64,000 bases of DNA from Sycobia sp. Sy_11 (GCA_018907035.1 JACCIC010000001.1:6727501-6791500), one strand, 5' to 3'; positions 1 to 13,451 are shown, counted from the stretch's first letter. Program-made: numbers and translations. The notes: a model not told the origin generated them from the sequence alone.

Positions 1-1011
1 AAGAAATTTAAACAGTATTTCATTCAAATTTTTAATCTCCATGCGACGCGCGACGGTTTCAATTTTCACAGTAGTGCGATAGGATGCGTATCGTATTCAG
101 CCAAGTCACTCGATCTCTTCCCGGCGTATCTTCCGTCTTTATTTTGCCCTTCCAAAGTCGAACACTCGACAATTTGGCTGAGGCGACTTCATTGCTGTCT
201 GGGTCTATTGTATTATCCCATCGCCATCTGGATAAATTCAGAATGTGTATGAAACTTTTTGCGCATATTGCTTTTTAACCGTGTTTTTTTTTTCTCAGCC
301 GTGTTGGCGCAAGGGTAGCGCTCATGCAAAGCAGATTGAGCCAATAGATAAATCCATAACGTCACGGAATATACGAAGGTTCTACGTATGCCGATTCAAT
401 TACGATTCCGTCCTAGCTTGAAAAATTTACTACGATCACTGTATTGAGAAACTAATATGCTTAAGCTGTCGTTCTTTTCAACAAAGATTAAATTTTACTC
501 AAATTAGGTTCGTTTGAGATGATTTAAAAACATACTATAATATATAAAAGTTTGCGGATTATTAAATTTAATGTTATTGTTAATATTGAGCTCAGATGAT
601 TATATATTACTCGAGCGATTTCCAAGTTTCAAGAACAACTTATTTTTTTAATAATGTAATAACAACGCATAAATAAATTTGATTTTGAGCCTCGCAAAAC
701 ACCGACGTCGAGTCTACTGTAAAGCAACTTTGAGAATATTTAATTCGACGTGAAATTTTTTTGCATCTTCTTGTCGAGAGCCCATACAGCTTAAACCTTG
801 TATATATAAGAGGGATCACAAGCAGTCCAATCATCCCTCAATACGACTGGAATCCTTGACTCTTTCTCGATCTATAAAAGAAAGAGACTGTAAAGGCGGC
901 GGCATAAAAGCAATGGCGAGCGCGCGAAAATAGGGGATGGGATTACAAAGGGGAATAAAAAATTAATGTCAAAGGGCGAAGTTTCTCATTCTCTTATTCT
1001 TCCTTCGCATC

Positions 1012-1014
<3 letters not shown>

Positions 1015-1060
<46 letters not shown>
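1015..1060. repeat. (TC)n microsatellite
   Basis: Uninterrupted CT/TC dinucleotides of about 46 bases, in a GC-rich patch. Confidence 0.95.
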
Positions 1061-1062
<2 letters not shown>

Positions 1063-1789
1063 ACCTCACCACTTCGTTTCGCGAATCGATTTAACGCGAA
1101 ACCGGGGGGGGGGTAGAGATGGAAGCTCTCCTCGAGCCGAAGGTTCGCCGGTAAACAAAGGAGGAAATGGAGTAAATAAGAAACAACGGCGCAGTACCAG
1201 GTGCGTCGGGTGACGGGGAAAGGGGAGACGGGGTCGGGAGCCAAGTTGCGGAAAGCGACAACGATCGAGAAGAACGGTCGGGAGAATGGAAAAAGACGAA
1301 GCCGGGAGGACGAAGCGACGAGATAGGGCGAAGAGAAAAGGCATCGAAGTAGGAATAAGTTTCCTGGGCTCTAACCTTCCCCCCTCCCTTCCCTACATCC
1401 TTCGCTTCCTAGAGCCGTTCGAAAGCAACTGCCTCCACCCTTGTCATGGAGTATTCCGCCGGGTTTAAAATAGAACTCCACTCCACGCCTTGACCCAGAG
1501 TTTCTATCCACGCGGGATCCAGTAATTAAAGAGGCGGAAGGGGAAAATACTGTATATTTCGTGGAGCCGCCATCGAGTGTACCGCTAACTTTTTTTTCCT
1601 CGCCGCTACGAATCAAAGGGACGAATCGGTACGCACGTGTTCCCGCGGCGCTGCCGTGCGCGAGGGCTGAATAAATTTTTGTCCGCCCCACCTCTCCGAC
1701 CGCAGCGCGCTTTCGTTTTACGAGCCGCGCGCGTTGCCCAGGCAGAGCCCAGCGTTCGTTCTTCGTGCAACGCGTTGAGAATTGTAAAC

Positions 1790-1790
<1 letters not shown>

Positions 1791-1847
<57 letters not shown>

Positions 1848-1882
1848 AGGTATGTATGTATGTATGTATGTATATATGTATG
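1791..1882. repeat. (TA)n then (TGTA)n compound microsatellite
   Basis: About 47 bases of pure TA, then GTATGTGTG and repeated TGTA units to about 1882. The apparent Tyr-Ile protein here is the repeat translated. Confidence 0.95.
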
Positions 1883-2889
1883 AATGTGTAGATACATGTT
1901 TAACGTACGTGCATGGAATATGTACGCCCGCGCGTATGAATCACGCGCTGTGGTATCTCGCGAAGCTAATACGCGAGTTGTTGTATATAACTCGGCGTTT
2001 GCGAAAATGAGATTCGATCAATTTTTCGCTTCTGAAGCGTGGAATGATATACGGGGAAATCTTTTTATGTATTTTATTTACTTTGTGCATGTTGGATAAC
2101 TAAATTATATATGTATCTGTAAGCCTTATGTTAAATTATCCATCGAAGCAGCTAAATTAATGAAAATTCTCGTAAAAATCTTGAACTCGGCTAACAGACT
2201 TCTTACATTTCCAGTGAAAATTGAAAATTCAAGGTGTCGGTGATTCTCGCGTTTCGTTTCTGTGAAACGGAAATAAAATCTTTTCCAATTCACCCTGCAG
2301 ATTTTCATAAAAAGTTTCTCAGGAGTAATTCCAGGTAGAAAGTTTTTAGATCAATAAAGGATCTGATGAGAGAAAAAAATACCCCCCGTTTCAGAAAAAA
2401 GCAAAAGTCTGTGTAAAAAGTGGCTTATGATCAGCTTTCGAAAATTCACCTAATCCAATCTTTTTTTTTTAGTTTCTCGCGACGATTTCGGGTCGACACA
2501 TTTTCCTTTGGATTTAGCTTCTTTTATAACAAATTTTGATCATTGAGGTGAAGTATTGACGATCCAAGAAAATTATTAAATATTTTTTATCAAGAAATTT
2601 TATTATAAATTTAGGAGATGTCTGTGCATATTATGCAACGATAGGCAGAATATTGTGAAATTTCTGATGTATAAATAAATATTGTGAAAACACATGGAAC
2701 GATGATTGTTACTAATAACATTTGCCATTAAGTCACGTCTTTATTTTCTGTAATACGAGAAAAACCATGGGCTATAGTAGCTTTGATTATTGATAATATC
2801 ATATGATCAAATTTGACCTAGACTGGTGCATTGAAACTCCGCGCGTAAACTGAATCGGTTAAATTTTTTTCCTATATTGGTACAACCTT

Positions 2890-3655
2890 TCTTGATGTCC
2901 GTGTGAAATTTGAGCACCATATCTCCATTAGTGTGTGTTTGTCAGCTGTCGGTTTACGACGCAAAAAGTTTGTCTGTCGATATTGACTATGAAAAAAAAG
3001 TTGATCAACGAGTTTGCTTGAAATTTTATGTTTCCAATGGAATTACGGCTACGGAATCGTTGAAAATGTTGCAGAAGTATTTTGGGGAGTCTACTTTATC
3101 GCGAACGCAAGTACTTGAGTGGCACAAAGCATTTAATGAAGGTCTTGCAGTCGTCGAAAACTTGCCTCATACAAGTCGGACATCCACCGAATAACATGGT
3201 GATGCTCATAGTTTTTTTCGATTAGCATGCTGTGGTTCGACATGAATTCGTTCCAGGAGGTCAAACGGTCAATAAGGAGTACTACTTGGCCGTTTTGAGG
3301 CATCTGCGTGAAGCAATTCGTCGTAAACGACCCGATTTGTGGGCAGACAATTCATGGTTTTTTTACCACGATAATGCGCCGGTACATTCCAGCATGATTG
3401 TCTCTGATTTTTTGGCCAAACACGAAATGAAAGTCATCGCTCATCCATCGTATTCATCAGATTTGGCTCCCTGTGACTTTTTCCTCTTTCTGAAAATCCA
3501 AAATCCGCTTCGGGGAACGCACCACGAGTCTATTGAAGCCATAAAAAGTAATTAGTTAAAGGAACTGAAGGCAATCCCAGGTGAGGTTTACAACAGGTGA
3601 TAAAGATTTGTATTAAAATACGTAAAAATGTTGATTTTTTTGGTCAGTCCGAGTC
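2890..3655 (+). mobile_element. Mariner-family transposon relic, internally deleted
   Basis: This fragment has a mariner transposase N-terminal helix-turn-helix region followed directly by the C-terminal catalytic region. About 140 codons in the middle are missing relative to the usual length of roughly 345 residues. The 3' end ('ggtcagtccgag', about 3642-3653) looks like the terminal part of such elements, but I could not pair clear terminal inverted repeats or a TA target duplication, so the limits are approximate. The two retained blocks are in different frames and the element cannot encode a working enzyme. It lies in the same orientation as the CARP gene. Confidence 0.85.
2910..3600 (+). 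pseudogene. Mariner transposase pseudogene (deleted middle, frameshift, stops)
   Basis: Block 1 (about 2990-3191) carries the first DNA-binding domain of mariner transposases: QRVCLKFYVSNG, then LKMLQKYFGESTLSRTQV and EWHKAFNEG, ending near a degraded S-R-x-S-T-E linker and a stop at 3192-3194. Block 2 (3232-3600) resumes at VRHEFVPGGQTVNKEYYL, then DNSWFFYHDNAPVHS and SSDLAPCDFF. The HDN and PCD aspartates are separated by 34 residues, the D34D signature of mariner. The first catalytic Asp (in the usual GDETW) falls in the deletion. A stop at 3553-3555 interrupts the C-terminal region, which continues as LKELKAIPGEVYNR to a further stop at 3598-3600. Clearly dead. Confidence 0.88.
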
Positions 3656-3943
3656 AAATTAGATCACATGTGCGTGTATTGGATCTTTTTAAAATTAGTT
3701 TTTATTGTTCAGCTTGATGTTTCAGAAGGTAAATTACTAAATTTATCTACGAAAAAATGTTATTATAAATGTTGGCGATACCTATGTAGATCAAATGAAT
3801 CTAAGAATGTAAAGAAACAAAAAAGTTACGAATAACCGTTATTGGATAATTATTGGATTTTCATGCAGCAAATGTTATAAAACAATGAATTGTCAGCCTT
3901 ACTTAAGGAATCCTCTCACTCTCTCTCTCTTTCTCTCTATCCC

Positions 3944-3947
<4 letters not shown>

Positions 3948-3994
<47 letters not shown>
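3948..3994. repeat. (CA)n followed by (CG)n
   Basis: About 33 bases of CA then 14 bases of CG, a purine-pyrimidine alternating tract. It follows a CT-rich run. Confidence 0.95.
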
Positions 3995-3997
<3 letters not shown>

Positions 3998-4467
3998 GCA
4001 CACTACGCTCTTCGTTCTTGCACGTATTTTTCAATACGCAAGGCCAAATTCACGTGCCGTAGTGGCGCTAAAATAGACAGGTATATGTAAATAAACCGCG
4101 AAACGTACTCGAAGCTGATCGATGGTGAAACTTAGCACGGCGAAAATCGATCCCGAATGCCTCTTCTTTTGTTCGAGAAGCCGGCGATCGGGTGCGCGGG
4201 AGCGCGTTAGAAAAAAACCACGTCGCTGACAAAGCTATACAACAACGAGATACTTCGAGTGCTCCTCTATCTCTTTCTTTCTTTCTCTCTTTCTCTGTCT
4301 GTCGCTCCGTCTTTCTCTTATCCTCCGTTCTTCTTCATCCCACAAAGCCCGGCGATACCTCCCGAAAGCTTTTTCTCTCGTGGACCGAGAACCGCGTGGT
4401 TGCGCGGTCTGCAGGATCGACGGTAATTTTCGCGGATTCGCCAAGCCCACAATAGTAGCAGAGAAAG

Positions 4468-4469
<2 letters not shown>

Positions 4470-4511
<42 letters not shown>
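4470..4511. repeat. (GA)n microsatellite
   Basis: About 42 bases of GA followed by a G7 run; a shorter GA tract lies at 4602-4626. Confidence 0.95.
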
Positions 4512-4517
<6 letters not shown>

Positions 4518-7500
4518 CGACCGGAACAGCGGATATAGAAGGGGATGAAAGCCACGAATGTATAGAAGCTAGCTGCGCTAAGTCGGCAAAGTCAAATACG
4601 AGAGAAAGAGAGAGAGAGAGAGAGAGGAGGGACTGTCCTCTATGCGGGCTGAATTGTAAACCCGGCCGGGCGAACTTTCCGCCCCTGCTTTTCTGCTCGT
4701 TGCGCGCGCGGGCCGCGTGCGCGGCGCTAAGGCGCGAGGCGACGTAGTAGAAGAGGAAGTGGAGAAAGGACGGCGGGAGAAAGCGAATGAAGTTGGGTTC
4801 CTTCTTTAAATTACATTTGGCTACTCGTCCGTAGTAGGCAACCCGACTTCCCGGGATCTCGCCTTTCTCGCACTCCTCCGGGCCACCTCGCCCGCCCCTC
4901 CATTGTGCTCGCCTCTTTTTTTTTTGCTATGGTATTTTTTTTTCTTTATCTCTTTTCTTCTCCTTATCTCTCTGGCTTTGCCCTTCGCCACCCTCGGCCG
5001 TTCTCGCTATCCCTTTCAATTTCCACGTTCGATGCATGCTTCCCTTTCCCTTCGCCTTATCCCGCGCCCGGCGAGAATACGTGGCTGTGAAAGAAATTAG
5101 TTCCGCGCAGTCGAGCAGTAGATATTTCACAGAGCGTACAAATTTCAGTTTGCTCGAATTCTGCTCAAGTCAATCGCGCGCCATCCCGCGCCGGTCGGCA
5201 GTAAACTCAATCGCGAGTTAAAAAAATGAAGCTTGACACGAGTGTTGAAGTTTACTTTTTTTTAAGCACAATAATGCTCAACGCAAATAGCACTGTATTC
5301 CCGAAATATGGGGGTGTAAAATTGAACTTTACGCTAACTGGTGTAAAAAGAACGCGTGCAGCGTAGGCATACGTTTTACAGCCCCTGCGATGATCGGCAA
5401 AGTAATGCCCTGACTGGCTTCGTCTCGATCGACGAGGACGGCTATAGGCACCCGGATGAAAGCTCGTATTTTACGGACAGCTTCGGTCTTAACTACTAGG
5501 AAGTGCAAAATCAATCCAAAAGTCAATTAAACCGAAAGTTTTGTTTCTAAAATATACTGTAGACTTTTCTTCATTATTTGCTGGAAATGAGTTTAGATGT
5601 AAACTCGTTTACAATGGTATTTTAATACAATTAAGAAATAACCTTTTTTGTTTCCAAATGTACGCTATTGTCGATTTGCAACGATCGAATAAATAATTCA
5701 CACAGTGAGTTTTGATCAAGACGAAAAGAAAAATTATATTTCAAATTAAAACTACTCCAAGATACGTTTTCGAGAAGGTTTTTGCGAAGTATTCTATAAT
5801 TTTTAAAAATCGATTAATTTTTTTCTTAAAATGTTTAAGAGAATGAAACACCAGTATATTGTACGAAGCACACAATTGTACATATCGATGTCGACAATAG
5901 AAAAGAACAAATTTTTAACGACGACGTTGCATATGATGGCAATTCATAATTTTGCGGTTCAAAAGATTGTTCATTTGTTCGCACAGAAGTCTGATATTAT
6001 TCGTAAATTTGCACCAAAAATTTATACAGATATAGTGCCCTGAAATTCTAAATTTTGTGCCAAAGCATAAAGATCACACAGGTGTAAGTCAGTCAAAGGA
6101 TTCTCATTTATTTTCGATATATTTTAGTTTATCACCTGTGAAATGGAAATGCAAATTGTCGTTTGATATTTTTTGTGCCACCTCATTCAGTTCTACTACT
6201 TTTCGCTGCCTAATGAATCTCAGCAGTCCTCGTTGGTAGGTTCAATACGATATATTAATAACAATTTATCGTACTTCTAATTATTCACAAAATACAATAG
6301 AACAAAATTTTTTAACAAATGAAAAAATCACTAAAAGAACATTTTTATCTCTTACAGCTGAATTCTTACTAAAAGACTCGTTCTTCAACAGAAAAAATTT
6401 AAAGGAATAAAATTAAGTTACACCTATACTTACACGCGCCGACATTTATTCAGAAATTATCACAAGCTCATAAGTACACCGACTTTGAAGGGCGGAAAAA
6501 AATTGTTAGCCGTAGTACATCAAAGCGGCTTTAATAAATATTTCAGGCTCTTTGAATAAAGGCGCCCTCGCGTAGCTCATCAAGCTCCCTCCCGGCCCCT
6601 TAACAAGACGTCGGCTTTGGCGTGAGGCGGCGGCGCGACGAGCGCTGCCTGAATTATTTAAGATCTTTGTACGAAAATATTTATTCGTCCCGTAACCGTG
6701 TAAATATTGTGGAAGGGCGCGCGGGCGTGTCGCGAGCTAATTTGATGCGAGATAGGAGCGCGGGAGGAGGGGGGGCGGGGGGAGGCTCGCGCTATTTGGG
6801 GCGCTCGACCGGGACGGACGTATAGCTTTATCATATAGATGGATTGATTCGTGAAATTGGTGCAAAGGGGTGGAATGGTCTGAAAGACCGTTATTACGAG
6901 CAGACACACGTATTGAAAAAAAAAAAAAAATTATACAAACGAATGGAGAAGAATTACAAATTAGATGCGCATATTTGGAAAGAAATAATAACATATTTAT
7001 AGCATAACATATTATTCATTTAATTATAAGTTAAACAAATATAACAACAGTTCTGTTCATTGGATTTTTTTTATTCTTTTATTATGAGGTTCTGCAGTAA
7101 AGTTGTATATTAAAATAAAAATCGAATTTTTTGCAGTAATATCACTATATATAATTTATATTTATAAAGTATAAATTATTATGGAACGGACAAATGAAGT
7201 TCGTAGAAATGTAAATATTGAAGGTTGAAGTCTTGAATTTAAAACTCAATTATTTATCGGTTGGCATATATTCCACACATTTACTGGTGAACATGTCGGA
7301 CTTAAAAAGAAACATAGAAAAATGAAAACAAATTGAATTAAATAATTGAGCCAGAAAAGCTACATTCTGACGTAATACAAGCTTGAACTAAAAATGAAAA
7401 TTCTTCCCCCTCCTAAATCTCGAACCGGCGCCTCTTCCTTCCGCATAATTGTACGAACATGTGTGTATGTGTGTGTGTGTATTAGTTTGTCCCCGTGCTC

Positions 7501-10500
7501 AACCGAGCTAGAAAATCGCGGGGCCTCTCCCACCCGACCCATCTGCGCGAACTTTAACCATTAAAGGAGGGCAATTAAACTTTTTCCATAATGACCGGCA
7601 TGGGGAGCAGGAACTGCGGGCGGCTCGGAGAGTGGGAGGGACGCCGTCAGTTACCGGTGAAACAGCAGAAATTCAAATACGCCGGGCAGGCGGTCCGCGC
7701 GCGGCGTATAATTGAATAATTAATCCCCTTCCCGTGTCGGGGGCATCCCCGGAATCTACATCGGGCTTCGGACTTGTTGTACGTTTTATATCTTTGCGCG
7801 GCGCCATCGTTCGAGGAAAAAATGCGCGTAACCGAAAATCGACATCGACCGGGCACGTTTTGTGAATTAGACGCGGAGCTTAATATATCGATTAATCGAG
7901 TTCGTTTTGCGTATAGAGAGTTGGAAGTATCAATGAAAAGGTTCGTTTCGTTACTTTTGGCGAATGCTTATTGCATTCACTGCCTCGAGCAGTGAAAATT
8001 CTAAATGCCATTGAGTGGAATTTTACGCATAGGTAACGCTTTTTCGATAATTATTATATATTTTTACATTTACTGATGGTGTGCGGGCAATTTTAAAAAA
8101 CATTTGAATTATATGGCAAATGGTACTCTAGAAGTCTTCTAACAGCTTATGTAATTGCACCTGCATTATTCATCCCCTCGCTTAGAAGCGCTTTTTTTCA
8201 ATTTTATGAATTAAAAATTGCTAATTATAATCTCATTTATTCCAATTACGATTTTAACTTGATTTGAAGGTTCTCGTCATATAATTGAATAGTACCGGGA
8301 GTCCAGTAACAACATTTATTTCGGTCGAATTTTCTGTAAGCTTCGGAGTCAGTTTATTTTGGTGTGTCTTATATAGGGTAAAACGATAGGAAGTCTGAAA
8401 CTTTCAACTTTTACATTGAGTTCCTATCACAAGAATGGAATTTGGATACTTTATATTTGGAATATTTATTGGATGTTTATTGTTGGAATAACGTAACGGT
8501 AATAGGGCGTAAAGGTAAAAAGTATCCTTCAACTGTCCTTACACACAAGACAACTGCTTGGATAGGAGTTAAGTTAAAGCCTAGCACGACTGGAGCTGGT
8601 AAATGACCTTGAGTAAATAATTTTTATTTGAGTATATCCTACCAGGTATCATGGAGGCAAAAACTTTGTCACTAGTATTCAATGCTACTAATATTATGTT
8701 TCGGGATATTTTTCTTTTTTAGAAAATGATGCTAGTTTTTTAATGGTGAGAAATTTAATTACTTAATTATTATAGTGCATTGTTCACTTTTTTAACATTA
8801 CAATGCATATTAAGATGTAAAATTAATTTAAGCAATCACTGAATATACCATTTTCGTCGCATGGTATATTAATTCTAAGAGTAATTAGAAAATAGGTAGT
8901 ATTTTTACTATTAACTGTGTTATTTACTCAGTAAACACTACAAATTCATTGTATTATTCATGTATTTTATAATTGAAAAATTTTGATTTTCATTGATACA
9001 AATAGTGAAATTTTCACTGAAATATATTAAAAGAGAATATTTCTTGGATTAGCGAATAAAAACGGAAAGAATTAAAAGTCTTTATTAGAATAGTTCGTTA
9101 TTAGTGCATATTAGAAGATATAATAAGAAGTAATGTAATAGAAATACTACTCGTAATAGTGCAATAATAAATAACTAAAAACTACCGGAATCCAGTGCAA
9201 AGTCGATCAAAAATTTCTGTCACTGATTCTAATTTAGATCATAATGCAGAAAAAATATTCAATGTACATTTGAATCCACTTTATGGATTCTGATTAAATA
9301 ATGACTCAAGTAGAATAAAAATTATCAAAATCATTTGAAATATTCGTTCAAACAGACTATTCTTAGTTCTCCTTTGATATATGCATAAGTAATTGTACGT
9401 ATTATTTTTTTAGATTTGAAATTTTTATTGGCTCGAATTTAGGGAAATAGATCATTCTGTGTCTTTTCTATCGAATAGAAATAGAAACATAGATAAATGA
9501 TTGATTTCTCAAAATTCATAGTCATCTTTAGCATCGGCTCAGTATCTTTCATTATACAATATACTATTATTACATTTCGTTACATTACTAATCAGTGACT
9601 CAATTAGATTTCGCATCCGGATGGTTAGAAGCCAACCCCCTTCGAATGTAATTCCACGCTTCTGCGTTAAACAATGCATATTTTTTAATGGGTGTCTCTA
9701 ACTTTTATTTTTCATTTTATAAGCTCAGTCTTTCCGACTATATACTTATACATAATGAATCCTCGGGCAAACAATGAATAATGCGAAACCCGCAGAAACG
9801 CGGGTAATTTCTCACTGCGCAAGCGCTTTTTTACGCCCATACTGGCAAATAAATAATAATCGAGCCGTCGCGATTCTCCTCGACTCTATATTAAAATGGC
9901 TTGATTTTTTTTTGTTCACGAAATTCATTCGCTTATTAATATACGCGCCTATGTATGGACGGGCAAGGCAGTCGATAAATTTTTTATTCCGTACTTACTC
10001 TGTATATACGGAGCGTTTTTTCTCGTTTCTGCCGCACGTTTCGAAAAGTTCACAGTCAAAGCCTGTACCGGCATAAAAAGTTACGGCTCTACCTCACCTC
10101 ACTTATTCACGTATGACCATGTATATTTCTCTCTCCCACTCACTCTCTCTCTCCCTCCCTCCCTCTCTCTCTCTCTCTGTCTCTGTATGTGTGTTGGTTT
10201 TTCCTTCCTTTCGTACATAATAGATTTCCTACAATACATTCCGAATAGATATTTTTTTGTCGACGGATTTTTGCATCGTATGGCGTAGAGACATGTATAA
10301 ATTAAGAAAAAGACGTCGAGAACACGGATAACATATGGAAATGTGTACGGACCGTGTCTAAGTTTCATTGTGCAATTTGTAACGAGTGTAATAACGCATG
10401 AATCATTGATACATGCATTACGTACGCATTTCAATGCCCGTCCTTGCTATAACAGTACCTGCTCTAATACATCAATTTATACGATTTATTCATTTACAAA

Positions 10501-12446
10501 TACTAGTCGATTTTAATTTTTCTGAAGAATTGCAAAAATTTGCGAATTTAGATGATGAGCCCTAAAATAGTTATATAATCAAATAGAATTATATATTATG
10601 TTTGCTTACCTGGATCGCTGAAACTGACCTACGCGAACTAACGTCGTAGCTATTTTTATTCATCAACGTTTCAAATATAAAAAGATTAAGATGATATATT
10701 TATGATTTACAAGTTGTCATTGATAATAGATTAAAACAGACTCTTTATCTAATTTAATTTACTTATAAAGCACGACTCCTGACAATAGATAATATTTTAT
10801 ACAACATAGCTGAATAATGAAAAATACATTCATAACAATAAGATCACTGCAATGTAACGGTAAAATTGTTTCAATTGTATCTCTCTTTAAAGTCTACATT
10901 ACTAAAACATTAGAAAACTAAAGTTCATTATCGATGTAAATATAAATTTGTGAACATTTTAAAGTCCCCGTGAAGCTCTTGGCCTTAGAGCAAAGTCTGG
11001 TTTACATCCTTATTTTACGTAATCACATATTTTAAAGCGAGCGCAATGCGTACAATAATTATATCACTAGCAAATGACAATTACCATGTTACAGGTGCGA
11101 ACGATAATGAGTATTTTTTCAAGTAGTCGAAGTGCAGACTATTAAAACAATTTCATCCTTAATATAGAAATGAATTTTTTTTAAATTTTATATTTACTAA
11201 ACGATATATGTATTACACTTTAGTTTGTGATGAAACTTCATTCGGCAGTTCATATTATTCTGCGTATATATAATCTAAGAATTTTTTGTAGTGCGAAATG
11301 TAATGCTAGTTATAAATGTTCTTTATATATAATCTCAATATATAATTATAATTCCCATTTTATCAATAAAATATCACAGCATAACAAGTTCCAACTCTAT
11401 AGTCTTCCATATACTTGTAACAGGTATTTAATTATAATGTCGTAACTATACTTTATGGAGTAGATCAAATTTTCTCCAAACAGATTCGCGATATAGTCGA
11501 GACGATGTCAACGTAAAAGAGTTTTAATTTACCGGTCACATTTTCGAGCAATTTTAATATTTCAAAATTTGTATGCACACAATTAATTTCAAAATTTTAT
11601 TTTTTCGCGTTTCCGTAGTAATTTGATTACCCTATCGGTAAAATTCGGCTCGATTGTGGAACTGAACGCCCGAAAAAAAACGACAGATATTTAGACCACG
11701 TAGAAGCATGACGTATTGAATGATCCAACACTGCATTCCTGAGCCGAGGGCGGCGAACCGTGTACAACCTGACTCGATCCCATCGTAAAATATAGGTCAC
11801 GCCAACACCATCGAGGCCAGCGCCTCACGGTCGCCGACCGATTGCCGGAAGTTTCGGGCGGGTCCCGCCATTGCGCGTCGAACCCCCTCCTCTCCCCCGC
11901 CCACTCGCCGTTCCGTTCCGCGAAGCGCTTACTGCAGATTGTCATCGAGATCGTGCGAGGGGTGGGCGGGCGGTACAGCGGGGGTGCGGGAGGGGCTGCT
12001 CACGCATTACTCCGCGACGTAACCATAGTCGTGTCGCCGATCCTTTATCCACTTCCGCGCCTGCGCCGCAATTACCCTCGGGCTTCATCCCCGCTCCGAC
12101 CCCCCGCCCACCCCAAACAAGCCGAGCCAGGTCGTTACTCCTCGGCCCGCGGCCGCTCCGACTGTATAATCAACCGGGATCGGCGCGCGCGCTACCAAGG
12201 CGAGGATAAGAACGAATAATGCGGAGTGACGAGCCCTGCCTACTCCGCCTCCCGTGGAGGAGGAGCGTTAGCCGGCAATACGCAAGAATTCCCCTGCTGC
12301 CCCTCTCTACTTCATTCCGAACGGACGTCTACTAGGCTTTCTTTCTCTCTTTAACGGTTACCCTCGCGCGCCCGTTTAACTCCGTCGGGGATTTCGTGTC
12401 GCAATATGTTGCAAAATGTATGGGTTTAGAGCGCTGTTAAACTGCA

Positions 12447-12508
12447 AACACACACACACACAGACACACACACACGCACACACACACACACCCACACACA
12501 CTCACACA
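12447..12508. repeat. Imperfect (CA)n microsatellite
   Basis: CA repeats with scattered G, C and T interruptions, followed by CACG and GCACA-type units to about 12550. Confidence 0.9.
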
Positions 12509-12742
12509 GATATATAGGAATCCACGCACGCACGCACAAAGGCACACGGGCATGCGCACGAAGATACATATAAATACAACTGCACACAGACACTAGTCAC
12601 TCGCATGCATGAACTCAGCTAGATTCATGGAACGCAGTGATTTTGTTGTTGTTGTTGCTGTGTTATTGTTATTGTCGTTGTTGTTGCGTTCGCTATTACA
12701 TTAGGGCGCGCGGACAAAAGGGGGAGCGGGCGATTGGGACGC

Positions 12743-12776
12743 TTTTATTTAAAAAGCTCCGCGCACGCAGTCAGCG
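12743..12776 (+). promoter_or_regulatory. Possible TATA/initiator core promoter
   Basis: TATTTAAA starts at 12746 and is followed 22-27 bases later by CAGTCAG (12768-12774), close to the arthropod initiator consensus and near the usual TATA-to-start spacing. It sits at the 3' side of a 1.1-kb GC-rich island and 9.3 kb upstream of the CARP microexon, on the same strand. No coding exon could be tied to it. Such motif pairs occur by chance. Confidence 0.2.
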
Positions 12777-12895
12777 GCCCTGAGTCGTGTCACCAAGTGG
12801 CTTTGGTGTTGATTAGAAAACAGAGCGACGGAGCGAGCAGTTCGCGCCACTGTCCATTAAGTAGATGGTGGGCGAATGTGTTCAGACCAGGACTT

Positions 12896-12896
<1 letters not shown>

Positions 12897-12949
<53 letters not shown>
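12897..12949. repeat. (TA)n microsatellite
   Basis: About 52 bases of pure TA at the 3' border of a GC-rich island. Confidence 0.95.
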
Positions 12950-12950
<1 letters not shown>

Positions 12951-13449
12951 TTGTTTTCACTTTACTTTTCTCCTTATTCGCATCAATTTTCCATATATAC
13001 GTATGTATACATACACCGATTTCAGAATTACTTATGTATCACCAGTGCGTCGGATGTCTCGCGTGATTGCTACTTGCGAAATTATTGAAAAGTTTATCGA
13101 ACACGTTTGATAATGCGATGAAAGCGTGGCGGGTCGGGGCGCTGGATCGTGGAAGCGATAATATTGTGATTGGAGTGCTCTGGGAAATTTCGAAAAGTGC
13201 TCGCGAGCATTTTCTTTATAAAATGAAAGCTCCGATAAATAAAAAAGTACAAGGCAATTTTACGTGCTATTTATTTCCGTAGTTGATTTTTTGTTTCATT
13301 CAAAAATATCTTTTTTATTCTTATAAATTTATTGTATGAAATTTAAAAAATAGTTTTCTACTGCTCATCGATATCTCTCTAAAACTTTTATTTGGCACCT
13401 TAACTTTTACTTTTTTACTATTTTCCAATAAAATTCTAATCAATCAAAT

Positions 13450-13451
<2 letters not shown>

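Larger units (their letters stand above)
1..2889. other. Noncoding flank with GC-rich patch and microsatellites
   Basis: No gene is seen. 1-950 and 2000-2880 are AT-rich. 960-1790 is GC-rich with a (TC)n array and a G11 run near 1103, ending in a (TA)n array that grades into TGTA repeats. Confidence 0.7.
3656..11690. other. Noncoding upstream region
   Basis: No coding exon is recognised. GC-richer patches occur at 4140-5220 (with GA arrays), 6540-6820 and 7390-7900; open frames there are not family members. 8000-9750 and 10440-11690 are AT-rich and hold nothing I can name. A short CT-rich tract lies at 10126-10190. Confidence 0.65.
11700..12890. other. GC-rich island 5' of CARP exons
   Basis: This is a CpG-rich stretch (especially 11740-12400) with open frames on both strands that overlap and show no family resemblance, as expected when stop codons are rare. 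An imperfect (CA)n tract and a TTG/GTT-rich stretch follow. The high CpG density would suit an unmethylated promoter or enhancer; see the TATA/initiator candidate at 12743. Confidence 0.5.

Noticed and set aside
1765..2010. Open frames encoding Tyr-Ile repeats (also at 12.9, 15.4, 25.2, 27.7, 29.9, 39.3, 46.9, 47.3, 51.4, 51.8, 57.2 and 58.9 kb)
   Set aside because: They are translations of (TA)n microsatellites, which contain no stop in two frames; no domain is present.
4903..5100. Hydrophobic Phe/Leu-rich frame considered as a signal peptide
   Set aside because: Product of poly-T and CT-rich sequence; it starts with TTG and has no suitable phase-1 donor.
10099..10434. 111-codon minus-strand frame
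   Set aside because: Contains an Arg-Glu run from a CT-rich tract and no motif; taken as chance.
11842..12219. Overlapping 112-125-codon frames in a GC-rich island
   Set aside because: Both are compositionally biased (Pro, Arg, Ser) and overlap in different frames; no family resemblance.
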